The notes below the pieces were generated by a model. That model was not told the origin of the DNA. It worked only from the letters and a program-made list of their open reading frames with translations, and made no database searches. The position numbers and the translations under genes were made by a program. This document shows, in pieces, positions 35,211-46,679 of a DNA stretch of 64,000 nt. The stretch comes from Nicotiana tabacum. Lineage: Eukaryota; Streptophyta; Magnoliopsida; Solanales; Solanaceae. The stretch spans positions 151,441,084 through 151,505,083 of the forward strand of contig NC_134101.1 in assembly GCF_000715075.1 (NCBI RefSeq), given 5' to 3'. How positions within the stretch are numbered: the stretch's first letter is position 1; each line of letters begins with the position of its first letter.

Positions 35211-36050
35211 TGTTGGATTTTTGTTATTAGTAACAAAAGAAGTGTGAATGGAAAATGGTGGGAAAAGAAATGGAGGGAACTCAAAATTTTGAATGAGTTC
35301 ATTTTACTAATGCACTTTGTCCCTCATTGGTAGAAGGAAAGAAAACCTTTGTGTATATATAGAGAAGCTCATCATTTAACTCTTAAAGATCTAAGAAGAA
35401 GGCAAGCCTCGCGCCGTCGTCGTCGTCGCTTGCTCGGCTTCGGCTTCGGATTGATTGATTAATCTTTTTGGACAAAATTCTTTTCAAATATTTAATTAAT
35501 TAATTAAAATTAATTAACAAAAATTCAAATCACCCATGACCTACAACCCGGTCCGGTCCGGTCCAATTTTTCCTTTCCCGGATTATTTTAAATCCGTTTA
35601 ATTTTCCCGCAATATTTTCAACAGCTATGACTGTTCAGAAATAGTGTCAAACATGTTCCAACAGCTATGGCTATTCTGAAAGGTTGCAAATCTTTTCAGA
35701 AACAGTACCAAATTGGGTATAAATATTCCTTCAAATCCTAGAATATTTACTTATAAAATTTTCTGATAATCTTCTTCTTCTTCTGCACAAAAATTACATT
35801 GTGTTTTACAGCCTTCGAGTGGTTTGCTGTTCAACTGCGTTTTTGGTACTAATATATTGGTGAGTTAAATCGTTCTATCCTGGGAGGATATATTTCAGAA
35901 CCTCGGGTACTTGAGGGGAACAATTTCCTTAAGAACACACTATGTATTCAGTGGGCTCGATTTGTTCCTATGTTGTTTTTCAGAATTTATTTTGAAGTTA
36001 CTATACTGTTTCTAGAATATATTTTGACCTTCTAATTCTACCAACTTTCT
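35211..36050 (+). repeat. Copia 3' LTR (right end approximate)
   Basis: It begins TGTTGGATTT after the purine tract. A TATA-like GGGTATAAATATTCC is at about 35717-35731. GTCGTCGTCGTCGC (35416-35429) and a GGTCC triplet at about 35550-35568 are short tandem repeats. The other LTR is not in the window, so the right end is an estimate. Confidence 0.6.
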
Positions 36051-36482
36051 GTTTTTATTTTTCAGAAAGTTTATTATTTTATTTTACAGAAATACAGATT
36101 TCAATAACAAAATATGGAGATTAATTCCTGTTGTTTACTTGTCTTGGTTTGTGTGAAAATTGATGGAGCTGTGGTTTCTTATATCTCTTGCTATGTTTGT
36201 TGTTTGAGGTTGAGTGTGTAATCCTGAACGAATTGCAAGAGGCAGACATAATTTAAACTTGATTGGTTCGATCTTAAAGTTTTTAATATTGAACTCATTG
36301 CACTATTAAAATATTGAGTTCAGAATATCTATAAAATGTTTTTTTCACAAATATACATATATATCGTGTCAGAAATACTGATAGTTAGAACACTACATCT
36401 AGCTCTGTGAATAATAATTTATCTTTGCAAAAGTGCATAAATGTTAACTATTCTTTTGACTGCTTGACCATGTTAGTACTAA
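36051..36482. other. Unassigned AT-rich sequence
   Basis: No gene or repeat recognised. It ends in TAGTACTAA (36474-36482), the left target duplication of the next element. Confidence 0.5.
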
Positions 36483-37495
36483 CGTAAAAGGGTCAAAACT
36501 ACCCTCAGACTATTGGATTTTGTATAAATATGTCATCTGTCCACCTATTGAGCCAAAAATATCCACACCGTTATCTTGTTGGCTCACTTATACCTCTACG
36601 ACTAAAGGTCAATGCCAAATAAAAAAGTTAAAATACACGTGACAAATTTTTATTCGTGTTTGCTCCATTCCTTCATTTTCGAACAATAACAGCGAGAATA
36701 TTATGCTAATCGAAAGTGTCCGATTAGAAAATCTTTATTTTTTTTATTAGATGTCCCTTTTTTGTTGTAAAATTAGGATTTTGTTCAAGGGAGAGTACTA
36801 AGCCATGAAATTTTTATTTTCTATAATAAATTACCATTTGAGTCTAACAACTTATTAAGAGTTTGTAAAATTTACAAAAATTGTGAACAAAATACCGGAC
36901 TATTCCGGAATTTAAAGCCATGAATTCATAATGAGATCTTTGATTATCCTATGTGATGAGAAAGAAAAAAATATTTACCATTGTAAGTGATATATGAATG
37001 TGAAAATTAAGATCTTGTGACAAACATTTTCAAAAAATGGCAGCTTCAATGGTAAATATAAAATGAAGAAGATGATAAAAATATAAAAAAGGACTAAAAC
37101 CGCTCCTAGACTAAAAATGTGGTGACATCATGGTTGTTACGGAGGAAAGGGGATGGCGACAACTATGATGGTGGTAGAATTGAAAAGATAAAGAAGTTAA
37201 TTTTTTTGACAACCAAGAGTTTGGCCATTTTTTAGGGCGGGGTCAGATATTTGAGTTGGATAAAAAATGAGTTAAGCGTGGGTTTATTTAATTGGGATCA
37301 CGGTTTAAAATTGGACCAATAAAAAATTGCCACGTGTGATTTAAGTAAACTTTTTTTGTTTGGCATTGACCATTAGTCGTAGTGGCATAAGTGAGCCAGA
37401 AAGATAACGGCGAGGGCATTTTTGGTTCAATAGGTGGACGGAGGGTATATTTGTACCAAATCGAATAGTCCGAGGACAATTTTGACCATTTTCCG
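36483..37495. mobile_element. Non-autonomous Mutator-like element, 1013 bp
   Basis: The ends are long inverted repeats of about 170 bp. The left starts CGTAAAAGGGTCAAAAC; the right, read inward, starts CGGAAAATGGTCAAAA. They stay alignable to about 36650 and 37300. Nine-base flanks TAGTACTAA and TAGTATTAA (37496-37504) match at eight of nine, the target-duplication length of Mutator-like elements. No transposase frame is present. A 63-codon frame at 37288-37479 is only the inverted repeat read through. Confidence 0.85.
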
Positions 37496-37641
37496 TAGTA
37501 TTAATTCCATGGGTATGTCAATGTCCATTTGCTTTCAGTTTGATTCTGGTGAATTCACAAAAGCAGCGCAAAATAATCTTAACTTAATCTACAAATTTCA
37601 AATAACTTCATAGTGACCTTCAATTTAAGACATTTAAAATA

Positions 37642-37912
37642 CTCCCTCCGTTTCATATTAAATAAGGTAGTTTGACTCGGCACAAAGTTTAAGAAAAAAG
37701 AAGAAGACTTTAGGAACTTGTGGCTTAAAAGCTTAAGAGGTAAAAAGTTTGTGGTGCCATGACATTTGTGTGGTCATAAAAGCTTCTCATTAAGGGTAAA
37801 TGGGTAAAATGAAAGAGTTTAAAGTTGAATTATTTTCAAATTTAGAAATGTGTCATTTATTTTGGAACAGACTAAAAAGTAAAGTACCTAATTTAATATG
37901 AAATGAAGGGAA
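37642..37912. mobile_element. Stowaway-like MITE, 271 bp
   Basis: The terminal inverted repeats are CTCCCTCCGTTTCATATTA on the left and the complement of TTCCCTTCATTTCATATTA on the right, flanked by TA on both sides (37640-37641, 37913-37914). These are hallmarks of Tc1/mariner-type Stowaway MITEs. Non-coding. Confidence 0.85.
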
Positions 37913-38877
37913 TAAGAGTTTAACTTTTTCAGGAAAATATTTATACAAAAACGGAATGTAAATGTAAAAAAGAAATCCTTGGTATGATTCTCTTAGTGAA
38001 CAGATAATCTGAAAGGTTCGGGTTTTTGTTTCATCCTTCCGCACTTTGCTCTTTTAATCTAAACCGTATATTTGTCTTGCTTGTTCTTGATTACATGTCC
38101 TGCGGTCAAAGTCTCACATGCTCCTGATTCACGTGTCCAAGTTTTGTTTAGTTACCCTTACTTGCTGGTTGCTGCCTAAATGTAGTCACTTTTTGAAGCA
38201 TAATCAGTCAGTCTCGATAGTTTCTATTTGGGATTGTAGCGTAATTGATTGGTTGATTGATATAGTTAGGCTTTCCGGTTTTTTAATTTCATGCTTGACC
38301 AAGTTTTATGCGGTGTTTGCTTAACAAACTGCTTGAAATATACTAAGCAGACCATCTGGAAAAGACTTAAATAAGCATATTCACATTGTTGATTCAATCA
38401 TAAATTGACTAGTGTTATCATGGCTTTGGGACCAGTAATATAAGCAGGCTCACGCTAACGTACTGCGCACGCAAATCAAAGGAGAAATAAAATGAAGTTT
38501 TGAAGGCCTCGAAACACCGAATTAGGTTCTATACACTTCTTATATTTTAAAAATAAATACTTGCACTCACTATGTGAAGAAAATTCTAAACAAATAAAAT
38601 CATGTAAAAAATATAAATTACTTATATAATATACCTAACAATTGCTCATCTAGTAAAGTAATTTTGAAATAATTTGAAGCTAAAAAAAAGGTAAAGAAAA
38701 AGAAAACTGAGAAATTTATGTATATTAATTAAATAGTATAATGTTTTTAAATACAAGTACCTTATATTTTTCAAACGCAAAAAATATTATTACTAGTAAT
38801 TGATATAACTTAAAAAGAATATTTCTCGTTATTTTCAATTAAAAGTTTTGAAAGACATATATTTCCCCGAAAATGTC
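37913..38877. other. AT-rich sequence without recognised features
   Basis: No domain-bearing frame on either strand; a frame at 38118-38324 has no recognisable motif. No repeat was seen. Confidence 0.5.
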
Positions 38878-39353
38878 TATTTCTCTTTCTTTAATTATAA
38901 GAATCCCTAAATTCCTCCGTGTGGTTTGTCAGTTGGTCTTAATGCATCGTATGGTTTGTCAGTTGGTCTTAATGCATCTTATGATTTTAGAAGTTTAATT
39001 AACATATGCTCATTAGATATTGGAAAATATCAATATATATACAATTTAATTTGACAGCATAATAGCTAACTAAATAATTTAAGCAATCAATTGGGCGATA
39101 ATATAATTAACAAGAATAATGGAGGATAAATTGTTCCTTTCTTTTTTCAATTATAAGAATATATATTCCTTGGTGGGTTATAAATTGGTCTTAATGCATC
39201 TCATTGAGTTTAGAAAAGCATAATTAACGTAGGCTCATTAGATATTTGGAAATATCAATGTATAAATTTGAATGATACTATAATATCTAATTAAATATTT
39301 TAGGTAGTCAATTGGGTAATAATAACAAGGAACATGGAGGGATTAGTTGTCTT
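38878..39353. repeat. Tandem direct duplication, about 250 bp
   Basis: 38878-39131 and 39132-39353 align along their length: AATTATAAGAAT, GTTGGTCTTAATGCATC, GGCTCATTAGATAT, AGTCAATTGGG and finally GGAGG. Divergence is moderate. Within the first copy a 30-bp word (TGGTTTGTCAGTTGGTCTTA...) is itself doubled at 38920-38979. Confidence 0.8.
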
Positions 39354-39589
39354 ACTGCCTTCTCATATTATATATTTGAAATCCTAGCCGATCAATTTCT
39401 TTCATTAGTAATTTCAATTGTAGTTTATATCAATTTTCACTTTGCTAGTAAATAGTTCATCAAAAATCCTCAAAACATTCAGCACAGCTGCAAAGCCCAA
39501 GCTTGCAAGATCTGTATAATTACTCTTTATAGGATCACAACTCCAACTTATATTAGGTTTTTTTTAATTTTTTATTATTTAGTTATGAA

Positions 39590-40175
39590 TCTGCTTTGTA
39601 TTAGTTGTATTATTCAACTACAAATTTTAAGTCGTCGCTATATAAAAATTGTACATTATGTGACAAAACTTTGTTGTCACTAAGTTGCAGATTGATTAGA
39701 GACAACAAAATGATTGTCACTAATTGTTTATACTTTTAGTGACAAAAAGTAAGGTCACTAAAAAGTATACAATTTTATGGCTAAAGATTACACCATTTAA
39801 TTACAAATTTTGAATCGTCGCTATTTGGCAATATATTTTTTGTGACGAAACCTTTTCGTATCCAAAGCTTAGCTAATTATAAGACAAAAAAATTTCGTCA
39901 TAAATTGTGTGCAACATTGGTGACGAAACTAATTGTCACGAATAATTTTATTTTTGTTGCTAATACTACGCAATAAATGGTGCCAGCTCATTTTTTGGTG
40001 AAAAACTTTTGTGGATGCAACTTTCGCCACGAAATTTTATGTTTCGTCACTAAAAGTAAGTAGCTCATGTATTTAAAGACAAAATGTAATTTTTGTCACC
40101 AAAAATGAACAATCGATGACGAAGTTTGTGTCGTAGCTAATAATTTTGTAGCTAAATACCACATTTGTTGTAGTG
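39590..40175. mobile_element. CACTA (En/Spm) transposon terminus
   Basis: The right edge, read on the minus strand from 40175, starts CACTACAACAAATGTGGT, a typical plant CACTA terminus. The 580 bp behind it are full of subterminal words GTGACGAAA, TTCGTCAC, TAGTGACAAA and AATCGTCGCTAT in both orientations. The left terminus and transposase are not recognised, so this is one end only. It stops exactly where SIRE-type LTR sequence begins. Confidence 0.78.
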
Positions 40176-40392
40176 ACCCTTGCAACCCAAGGGGAATGGA
40201 CTAGGATTCACATTGAATCCGAACCAGTATAAAAATTCTGGTGTCTTTATTTCCTGCATTTTATTTATGCATTTACTTTTATCCTGCTCTTATTTCTAGT
40301 AGACTAATTGGTAAACTAGTCAACTACTTATAAAGTTTTTAAAAATAAGCAATTCGCCTCCTTCCCCCTTGTATTTTCAATTGGTATCAGAG
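40176..40392 (+). repeat. SIRE-type copia 5' LTR end and primer site
   Basis: 40176-40379 is the 3' part of a copia LTR ending ...GTATTTTCA, directly followed by TTGGTATCAGAGC (40381-40393), a perfect tRNA-Met primer site. The upstream LTR is missing and replaced by the CACTA terminus. Confidence 0.8.
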
Positions 40393-40435
40393 CTAGTCGC
40401 ACACTTTTTTGTTTAACAGCTTGTGAGAAAAGATC

Positions 40436-41930
40436 ATGGCAAATCAAGTCATTGTTGGAGCACTCTTTCAAGAAGGTACGTCACAAGTTTGGCCATCGTA
40501 TTTCAATGGACAACACTTTTCTCACTGGAAAGTGCGATGGAGTGATGAAGATAGTTCTAAACCCGAAGAGATAGAAAATGTATGCTTCATGACACTCCTA
40601 GAAAATGACATGAACAAACTCTCAAGCTCCTAGACAGATGAAGATGTGTCAGACGACGAATGCATAGATGATAATGAAAATTGTTTCATGCCACGAGGTG
40701 AAACAAGCGAGGTAAGATCTTACAATTGTGAAAGATGTAAGAATTGCAGGATATTCTTGACCTTACTTTAAAAGAGTCTCAAAAAATGATGAATGAACTA
40801 AAGAGACTCAACAGGAAAAAGAAAGACTAGGAATTCAAGATTGAAGTATGTGAAATTTAAAAGGAAGTACTTCGAGATAAATTTCAGGAATTGCAAATGC
40901 AACTCAATAGCATGCGCAAATCCACCAGTCATAGTTCTATCAAGTCAAACCAGGTAACTTACAAGTCAACTGGAAAAGGACTAGCCAGAACAGAGTCCAC
41001 TAGTACTAACACAAATGAAAGATTCAAGAATGGATCAGTCACTGTGTGTCACTACTATAATAAAAGTGGACATAAATATTCCTTTTGTCAATTTCGTAAA
41101 TCTAATGTTTCAGGGTGGATTTGAAAACTCAAAATAACCCTGATCTTAGTAATACTAACCAACAAGCACTTAAGAAAGCTTGGGTACCTAAAATGAAGTG
41201 ATAATTATGTTTTGCAGGAACACCACAAGAAGAGCGGCAAAGGAAAATGATACTTAGATAGTGCATTTTCTAGTCACATGACATGTGACAAAAACCTGTT
41301 CAAAGAAGTTACAAAAATTAATGATGGAAGTGTTAAATTTGGTGATGACTCAAAAGGGAGGATAGTCTGCACTGGCATAGTTCCATTCAATAACAATTGT
41401 GATATTACTGAAGTCTAGCTTGTAAATAAACTCAACTACAATCTTCTGAGTATAAGTCAGCTATGTGATTCAAGGTATGAAGTAAAGTTCAAAAAAAAAA
41501 AAACAAGTTGTGCTATTGAAGATAAGATAGGTAAAATAATCCTTCCAGGAAAAAGGTATGGAAATGTTTATATTCTTTATGGCTTTGAAAATCTAGATGG
41601 TCACATCTGTTTAACATCCATATCTGATGATCCATGATTATGACATAAGAAACTTGGTCATGCAAGCATGCATCTTATAGATAAACTCTCCAAGCATGAA
41701 TTAGTTATTGGTCTCCCTAAATTGATTTTTTCTAGAAATCATGTATGTGATGCATGTCAGATTGGTAAACAAACCAGAAACTCTTTCAAAAACAAAGATA
41801 TTGTATTTACATTAAAGCCTTTACAATTATTGTATATGGATTTGTTTAGACCACCAGAACTGCCAACATAGGAGGAAAATGATATGCTTTTGTTATTGTT
41901 GATGACTACTCACGTTCTGCATATTTACTT
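40436..41930 (+). pseudogene. SIRE-type copia gag to pre-integrase, deleted and broken
   Basis: It starts MANQVIVGALFQEGTS and runs to HFSHWKVRW, then jumps by deletion to the acidic segment SDEDSSKPEE. A damaged knuckle (CHYYNKSGHKYSFC, second Cys changed to Tyr) is at about 41053-41094. The protease box reads YLDSAFSSHMT (D kept, Gly to Ala, preceding Trp codon turned into a stop). The pre-integrase domain is KKLGHASMHLIDKLSKHELV (41650-41710), ending CDACQIGKQTRNSF. Coding ends in VDDYSRSAYL near 41925, where gypsy LTR sequence takes over. Confidence 0.82.
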
Positions 41931-42130
41931 TGGGACTACGGAACGGTATTTCGGTAAATCCCCTATTCTGCATATTTACTTGGGACTACGGAACGGTATT
42001 CCAGTAGATTCCTCCTGCATATTTACGTTTGGGACTACGGGATGATATCCTGGGAGATCCCCTGTTGTTATCTCCATGTACTGAGTTGTTATTTTTCTGT
42101 GATTTCGTTCTTATTAAATTTTAGTATTTA
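41921..42130 (+). repeat. Gypsy LTR fragment with a 50-bp triplication
   Basis: Three units starting TTCTGCATATTTACTTTGGG (about 41915, 41967 and 42015; the third starts CCTGCATATTTACG) carry GGGACTACGGAACGGTAT words known from gypsy LTRs. The first unit begins in sequence that also reads as copia integrase (SRSAYL), so the copia/gypsy junction lies in shared bases. Confidence 0.65.
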
Positions 42131-42544
42131 TCTTTACTGCGATAATTCGTTCCGTCTTATTTTACTTTACTACTATCTAATAAGAGGGAGTTAGCATGCA
42201 GCTGGACGACATGTCTGCATGGCAGTTCGAGGGCATCATAGTCATTTCACGTAAAATCAAATAATGTCGTTGGTTGAATAAGAATCTACTGTAGCTGCTG
42301 CATGAAATTTTGAGTTTCCTGACTAATATGTCCCTTTATGGGTCCCACGATGACATGTATAACTCTCAAGTCAGAAGTCAGAACAAGCATTATTGTTCTA
42401 CTTCCACTATTCCAAAAAGAGGAGTGGGTCCCCACGTTGAGAGTTGAGACACAGGTATTTCCCCCTTTTAAGTTTTCAGCTTTTTTTTTTGCTTTTGATA
42501 CAGTAGTAACATAGTCTATTGAAATAACAAAATTTATTTTATTA
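42131..42544. other. Unassigned segment splitting a gypsy LTR
   Basis: About 414 bp with no counterpart in the other LTRs lies between two parts of a gypsy LTR. No terminal repeats or target duplication were found. It may be an insertion or simply diverged LTR. Confidence 0.4.
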
Positions 42545-43038
42545 TATATATACCAGTAGGATCCTGACCTGATCTCGTCACTATTCGATCGAGATTAGAC
42601 TTGACACTTACTCGGTATCATTGTGGTGTACTCATGCCCTTTTTTGCACATATTTTTCGTGTGCAGATCTAGGTACAACTTATCAACCGCATTATCAGTG
42701 AGACGAGCCAGTTGTAGAGACTTCAAGGTATATCTGCCGCGTCCGTAGACCTCGGAGTCCCTTTCTACTCTTCCCCATGTCAAACACTTCCTGTATTTCC
42801 TTTTGTTAGACTCTAGAATGTAGAGATACTATTTTCTATTTGTAATTTGTGACTCATGATGTTTCGGGTTTGGACATATTGTGTATTTTTGAGTAATTGG
42901 TTATTGTACATACCAAGAAACATGGTATTCAATGATATTGTTCTGTTACAATTAATTGTTAAAATTATGCCATTATTTTATTATTTCGTAAATGTTAGGC
43001 ATATTTAATTGTAGAGACCATGCGCATCACGACGGTTA
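42545..43038 (+). repeat. Gypsy LTR 3' fragment
   Basis: It contains CAGTAGGATCCTGACCTGA, a TCGTCACTATTCGATCGAGA block, GGTGTACTCATG and a CATCACGACGGTTAGTGCC ending. These match in order the last 470 bp of element B's LTR (29420-29870). Confidence 0.65.
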
Positions 43039-43178
43039 GTGCCTAGGCCATCCGTCTTTGACCCGAAAAGGGAAGAAGAAAATTGGGAGAAACGGGGGAG
43101 GAGGGGTTCGTGCCTAGGCCATCCGTCTTTGACCCGAAAAGGGAAGAAGAAAATTGGGAGAAGCGGGAGGAGGGGAGG
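43039..43178. repeat. 71-bp tandem duplication
   Basis: GTGCCTAGGCCATCCGTC starts at 43039 and again at 43110. The copies are nearly identical, differing mainly near their GGGGGAGG ends, so the event is recent compared with surrounding repeats. Confidence 0.9.
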
Positions 43179-43184
43179 GGCATA

Positions 43185-43480
43185 AAATCTACTCCATTCG
43201 TTCTAGTTTATGTAAACATATTTTTTTTTTTAATTCGTTAAACTGAAATCTAATTTCATCCGTTCCAAAAAAAATAACCCCTTTCTAAATTTAAAATTAA
43301 TTTAACTTAAACTTATAATTTTCTCATTAATAAGTTTACCTTTAATGAAAAGCTTAGACAAAATACTCTGTAACCCCTTAAGAGTCTTTATTTTTTATTT
43401 TTTCTTAAACTCTATGTGATTTTTTCTTAAACTCTATATTCACATAGAAGTTTTACATAAATTGAAACTATTTTCTATGG
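43185..43480. mobile_element. Degenerate Stowaway-like MITE
   Basis: It starts CTACTCCATTCGTTCTAGTT and ends near ACATAAATTGAAAC. An internal CATCCGTTCCAAAA suggests a second MITE start or an internal duplication. The termini are too decayed for a target duplication call. Confidence 0.5.
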
Positions 43481-43538
43481 CTTTCCATTTTGTACTTCAA
43501 TTGACAACTCAGCGTTTCAAACTAAAATGAACAACTCA

Positions 43539-43631
43539 CAATTTGCAAGAACACCAAATGAAAACCGAACAATTTGCAAGAAAACCAAATGAAAACCGAA
43601 CAATTTGCAAGAACACCAAATGAAAACCGAG
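43539..43631. repeat. 31-bp repeat, three copies
   Basis: CAATTTGCAAGAACACCAAA-type units start at 43539, 43570 and 43601, nearly identical. They lie about 65 bp beyond the polyadenylation signal of the vicilin gene. Confidence 0.88.
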
Positions 43632-43695
43632 CATAAATGGAGCAAAAGAGAGAAGTAAAATAAACTGTCACAAGCATTTGAACTGCCAAAGCTGA

Positions 43696-43701
43696 TTTAT
43701 T
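43696..43701 (-). terminator. Candidate polyadenylation signal of vicilin
   Basis: AATAAA on the minus strand, 263 bp after the stop codon. It is the clearest such signal before the MITE and tandem repeats begin. Use is inferred from position only. Confidence 0.5.
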
Positions 43702-43963
43702 CATGTTAGAGCTTCGTCTTCATAACTTCACATTTCCTCTGATATACACACACAACTACGACATGACATAAAGTGGTTGTCCCTTAGCGACCCCCACAAG
43801 GCCACTACTGCTTTTATATTTATAGTCATCCTTTTTATTCACCAAATTTACAGGATAGGCAGTAGTAGCAACATTACTAGTGCAAAAACCACAACACAGT
43901 TGTCTCGATCTCTTTTAGCCACCACGAACCCACATTCAAGGCGCAGCAACCACAGCCCGCCGC

Positions 43964-46346
43964 TCATGCATCGGCTCGGCCACCTTCCTGATGTTGCTGT
44001 CGACCACCAGGCCCCTGGAAGAAGAACTCCTCCTGTTGGCTCCTGAATATTTCCTCCACTTCTCTTGCCGGTATCCCAAAACCCAACTCCATTGCTTCCC
44101 TCTCCAGTTGACTCATTACATTGTTCCTCCCTAACCGATATCAATGAGTCGTTATATATCAGATGAAAATGTTGCTTCCAGTCATAAAAATTCAATTTTT
44201 AAAATTTGTGACACTACTTTTATCCATTACCAGGAAACTTATTTGAACTTAAATTCTATGCTTTGACTGGTAAAAAATGGTAATCAATCCTATTTTTATT
44301 TATTTATTTTTGGGTAACTTGAGCCTCAGTATTATAGTGAATTATCTGTTATCACATAAGAGTTATGTGTGTGATCATAGGTAACTTTAATATGTTTGTA
44401 ACGCACCCAGTAAAATTCTTATTCATAAAATCACCTGCAAGAGGGACAATTTCATTGTTGCGGGCATTGATATTGAAGCAAACAACTTGCAAATTCTGGT
44501 TATTTGAAGCTACGTTCACAACTGGATGGCCTGCAGGGATAATCACCACCATTCCACGCCTTAACCTTGCCCGCACCTTCTGATACCCTGAACCAATTCT
44601 CGTTTCCCTTTCGCTTCCTCTGCTTTGTCGTCCTCTGCTACCAGACTCAGAAGCCAAGTGAGGGCACGCCATCTCAAAGTAACCTTCGCCATCAACCACT
44701 ACTGCTATTTTCGTTGCCCTTGAGCTGTAAGCTGGGCCGAACATCCCACCCTAAATAAATACAAATAGAACCAGCAAAGTGGCGAGTCAAAATATGTCGC
44801 ATAAATTGAAATAGACAAGAGTAATTAATGAAATTTACTAACCTGAGTGATGTTGGCCAAAGAGACGGAAATATCAAGGTCTTCTAGCTGTCTATAGTGG
44901 CTACCGTCTACTTCATAAAGCTGTCCATATTGGTTGGATTGCAAGGGGCGTTGCCTATATAAGTTGACTGAACCCTTTGATTCTCCACCAAAAGGCCAAA
45001 TTCCGCCTTCCTCGTGCTGGCTCATTGCCCTGATTTGCTCTTCTGAAGCTCTTATAATAACTCCTTCTCTCTGCTGCCCGAAGAGTCTCTGCAGTCTATC
45101 CCTCCTAACCTGTTTGGACAAATTATTATCTAATTAAACAACGCAAAAGTATTGGAATACTATATTCCTAAATATATCCAGAATGGAGAACTCACATTGA
45201 GTGCAGATTCAAGAATTTCAGAGCTGAAGGCGTTGTAAAAAGACTCCGGGTTTTCTCGCCCTCCTGGCCCAAAAAAGTGCTGCAATCAAACAAATCAACA
45301 TTGTTCACTTCCGCTAGTGGAAGAATTAAATATCTGACGTTTTAAGTACTCAATTTTTTTTAACAGAATTGAATCTTAATACGGAGTTAATTACCTCAAA
45401 CTGGCCAGGGGTGGAAACCGGGTTGAGAAGCTTGGCTATGACAAGTTTTTCATTATTGTCCCTGTTGATCAAGTAAGCAGTAGTCCCAGCATGAACTCTG
45501 ATTACATCTCCAGCCCGAATATTGAAGCTGTTCCTCTTCCCCCTACGTACCAAGTTCAGTGTTCCCCTCCCTGCACCCATGTTAATAATTAATTACTCTA
45601 ATTACTCAGCTTGTACAAAAATTGAACCTAACATAACAACTGTCTCACTAGATAATAGATACGTAGCTAATTCATTAAGGAACAGATTCAACTCATTTAA
45701 ATGCACGATCAATATAGTTTTGCCAGTTGTATTTAAACTACCAATTTAAAAATACTCTAGACAATTACTTCTTGTTGCACTTATAAGTGTTGTGAATTAT
45801 CACAATTTGAGATATCAATAAAAAAGTGTACGTACACTGTCAAGTTTGTTAAAAAATAATACCTTGAGCAACAAAGAGGACAGCATCAGCGTCCCAATGG
45901 TTAGGCACAATGAAGGTCTGTGGATTGGCCTCAAGAATTGCAACTCGGTAATTCTCGATGCCCTTAAGTAGCTTAGACCTCTCTGTGAACTTGGGAAGAA
46001 CACGAATTCTGCCATGTTGGGTTTTGATTCCAGTAATAAAGTGCTGGTCCTCAAAGACATAAGGATTTTCTCTCTCTTGTTCCCCATACTGCTGTTCTTC
46101 TTCTTCCCCTGTTTCCTCTCTGCCTCTATAGGGCAAAAAAGTTGAAGTGTCTTCTTCTTTCGATTGTTTCTCACTGTGGTATCTCTCGCACATTTCATAG
46201 CACTCTTTCCTTTGATGCTCCCCAATTTGCTGTAGGGCTTTGCACTGGTGCTTGCATTGTTTTAGTTCTGGGTCTTTTGTACCCAAAGCTAAGGATGCAA
46301 CCGCAAGCAATAGCACACAAAACAGAAAAGGTCTCACTTTTACCAT
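43964..46346 (-). CDS. Vicilin-like 7S seed storage globulin, six exons
   Basis: Exons 45863-46346, 45395-45570, 45196-45279, 44843-45109, 44435-44750 and 43964-44130 join in frame with five GT-AG introns of 292, 115, 86, 92 and 304 bp, giving 497 residues and a TGA stop. Residues 1-22 are a hydrophobic signal peptide (MVKVRPFLFCVLLLAVASLA). C31, C35, C49 and C53 form the CxxxC-CxxxC hairpin of vicilin N-terminal regions. An acidic Glu-rich linker follows. The first cupin starts about residue 90 (NPYVFEDQHF) and includes RGTLNLVRRGKRNSFNIRAG. The second includes FGPAYSSRATKIAVVVDGEG and ends RNNVMSQLEREAMELGFGIP. Family members form trimers stored in seed protein vacuoles. The ATG is the first in frame after the TATA box. 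No disruption is visible; it is the one intact gene here. Confidence 0.93.
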
Positions 46347-46674
46347 TGTACTAGTAGTATAGCTCTAGTTATAATTTTCTTTTGATGGATGATACTAATA
46401 GGAAGATGGGCTATATAGTGTAATTGTTGGAAGAAGATAGAGATGAGACTTTCAATGGGAAGACATGCATGAAGACGGGTGTCCAGTCTCCAAGTTTACG
46501 TGGTCGTAGAAGAAGAGATTTATTGCCGCGTAACGTAAGAATAAAAGAGGACAACTTAACAAGCTTGTCCATGTTTTGCATGTCCATTCGATTCTGGTAC
46601 GTGGTGCTATGCAGAAGAGATCATATCGATTGTGTAATTTTTATATGGCAAATTTTGAATAGGTATACAATTTA
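46347..46674 (-). promoter_or_regulatory. Vicilin proximal promoter, cut by a copia insertion
   Basis: On the minus strand a TATA box (CACTATATAG, 46411-46420) lies about 65 bp before the ATG. An RY element CATGCATG is at 46464-46471, the site bound by B3 factors such as ABI3, FUS3 and LEC2 in seed genes. ACCACGTA boxes with an ACGT core lie at 46497-46504 and 46598-46605, and a GCATG half site at about 46579. This arrangement is typical of seed storage promoters. The original upstream sequence ends at 46679 and resumes at 52222 after the copia element. Confidence 0.72.
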
Positions 46675-46679
46675 AGAAG

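Noticed and set aside
35416..35450. GTC-rich stretch as part of an alanine- or serine-rich coding exon
   Set aside because: It lies in the copia LTR downstream of its purine tract, with stops on both sides.
44352..45121. Four separate short genes opposite or within the vicilin locus
   Set aside because: The minus-strand pieces are exons 4 and 5 of vicilin with read-through into introns; the plus-strand pieces are shadows.
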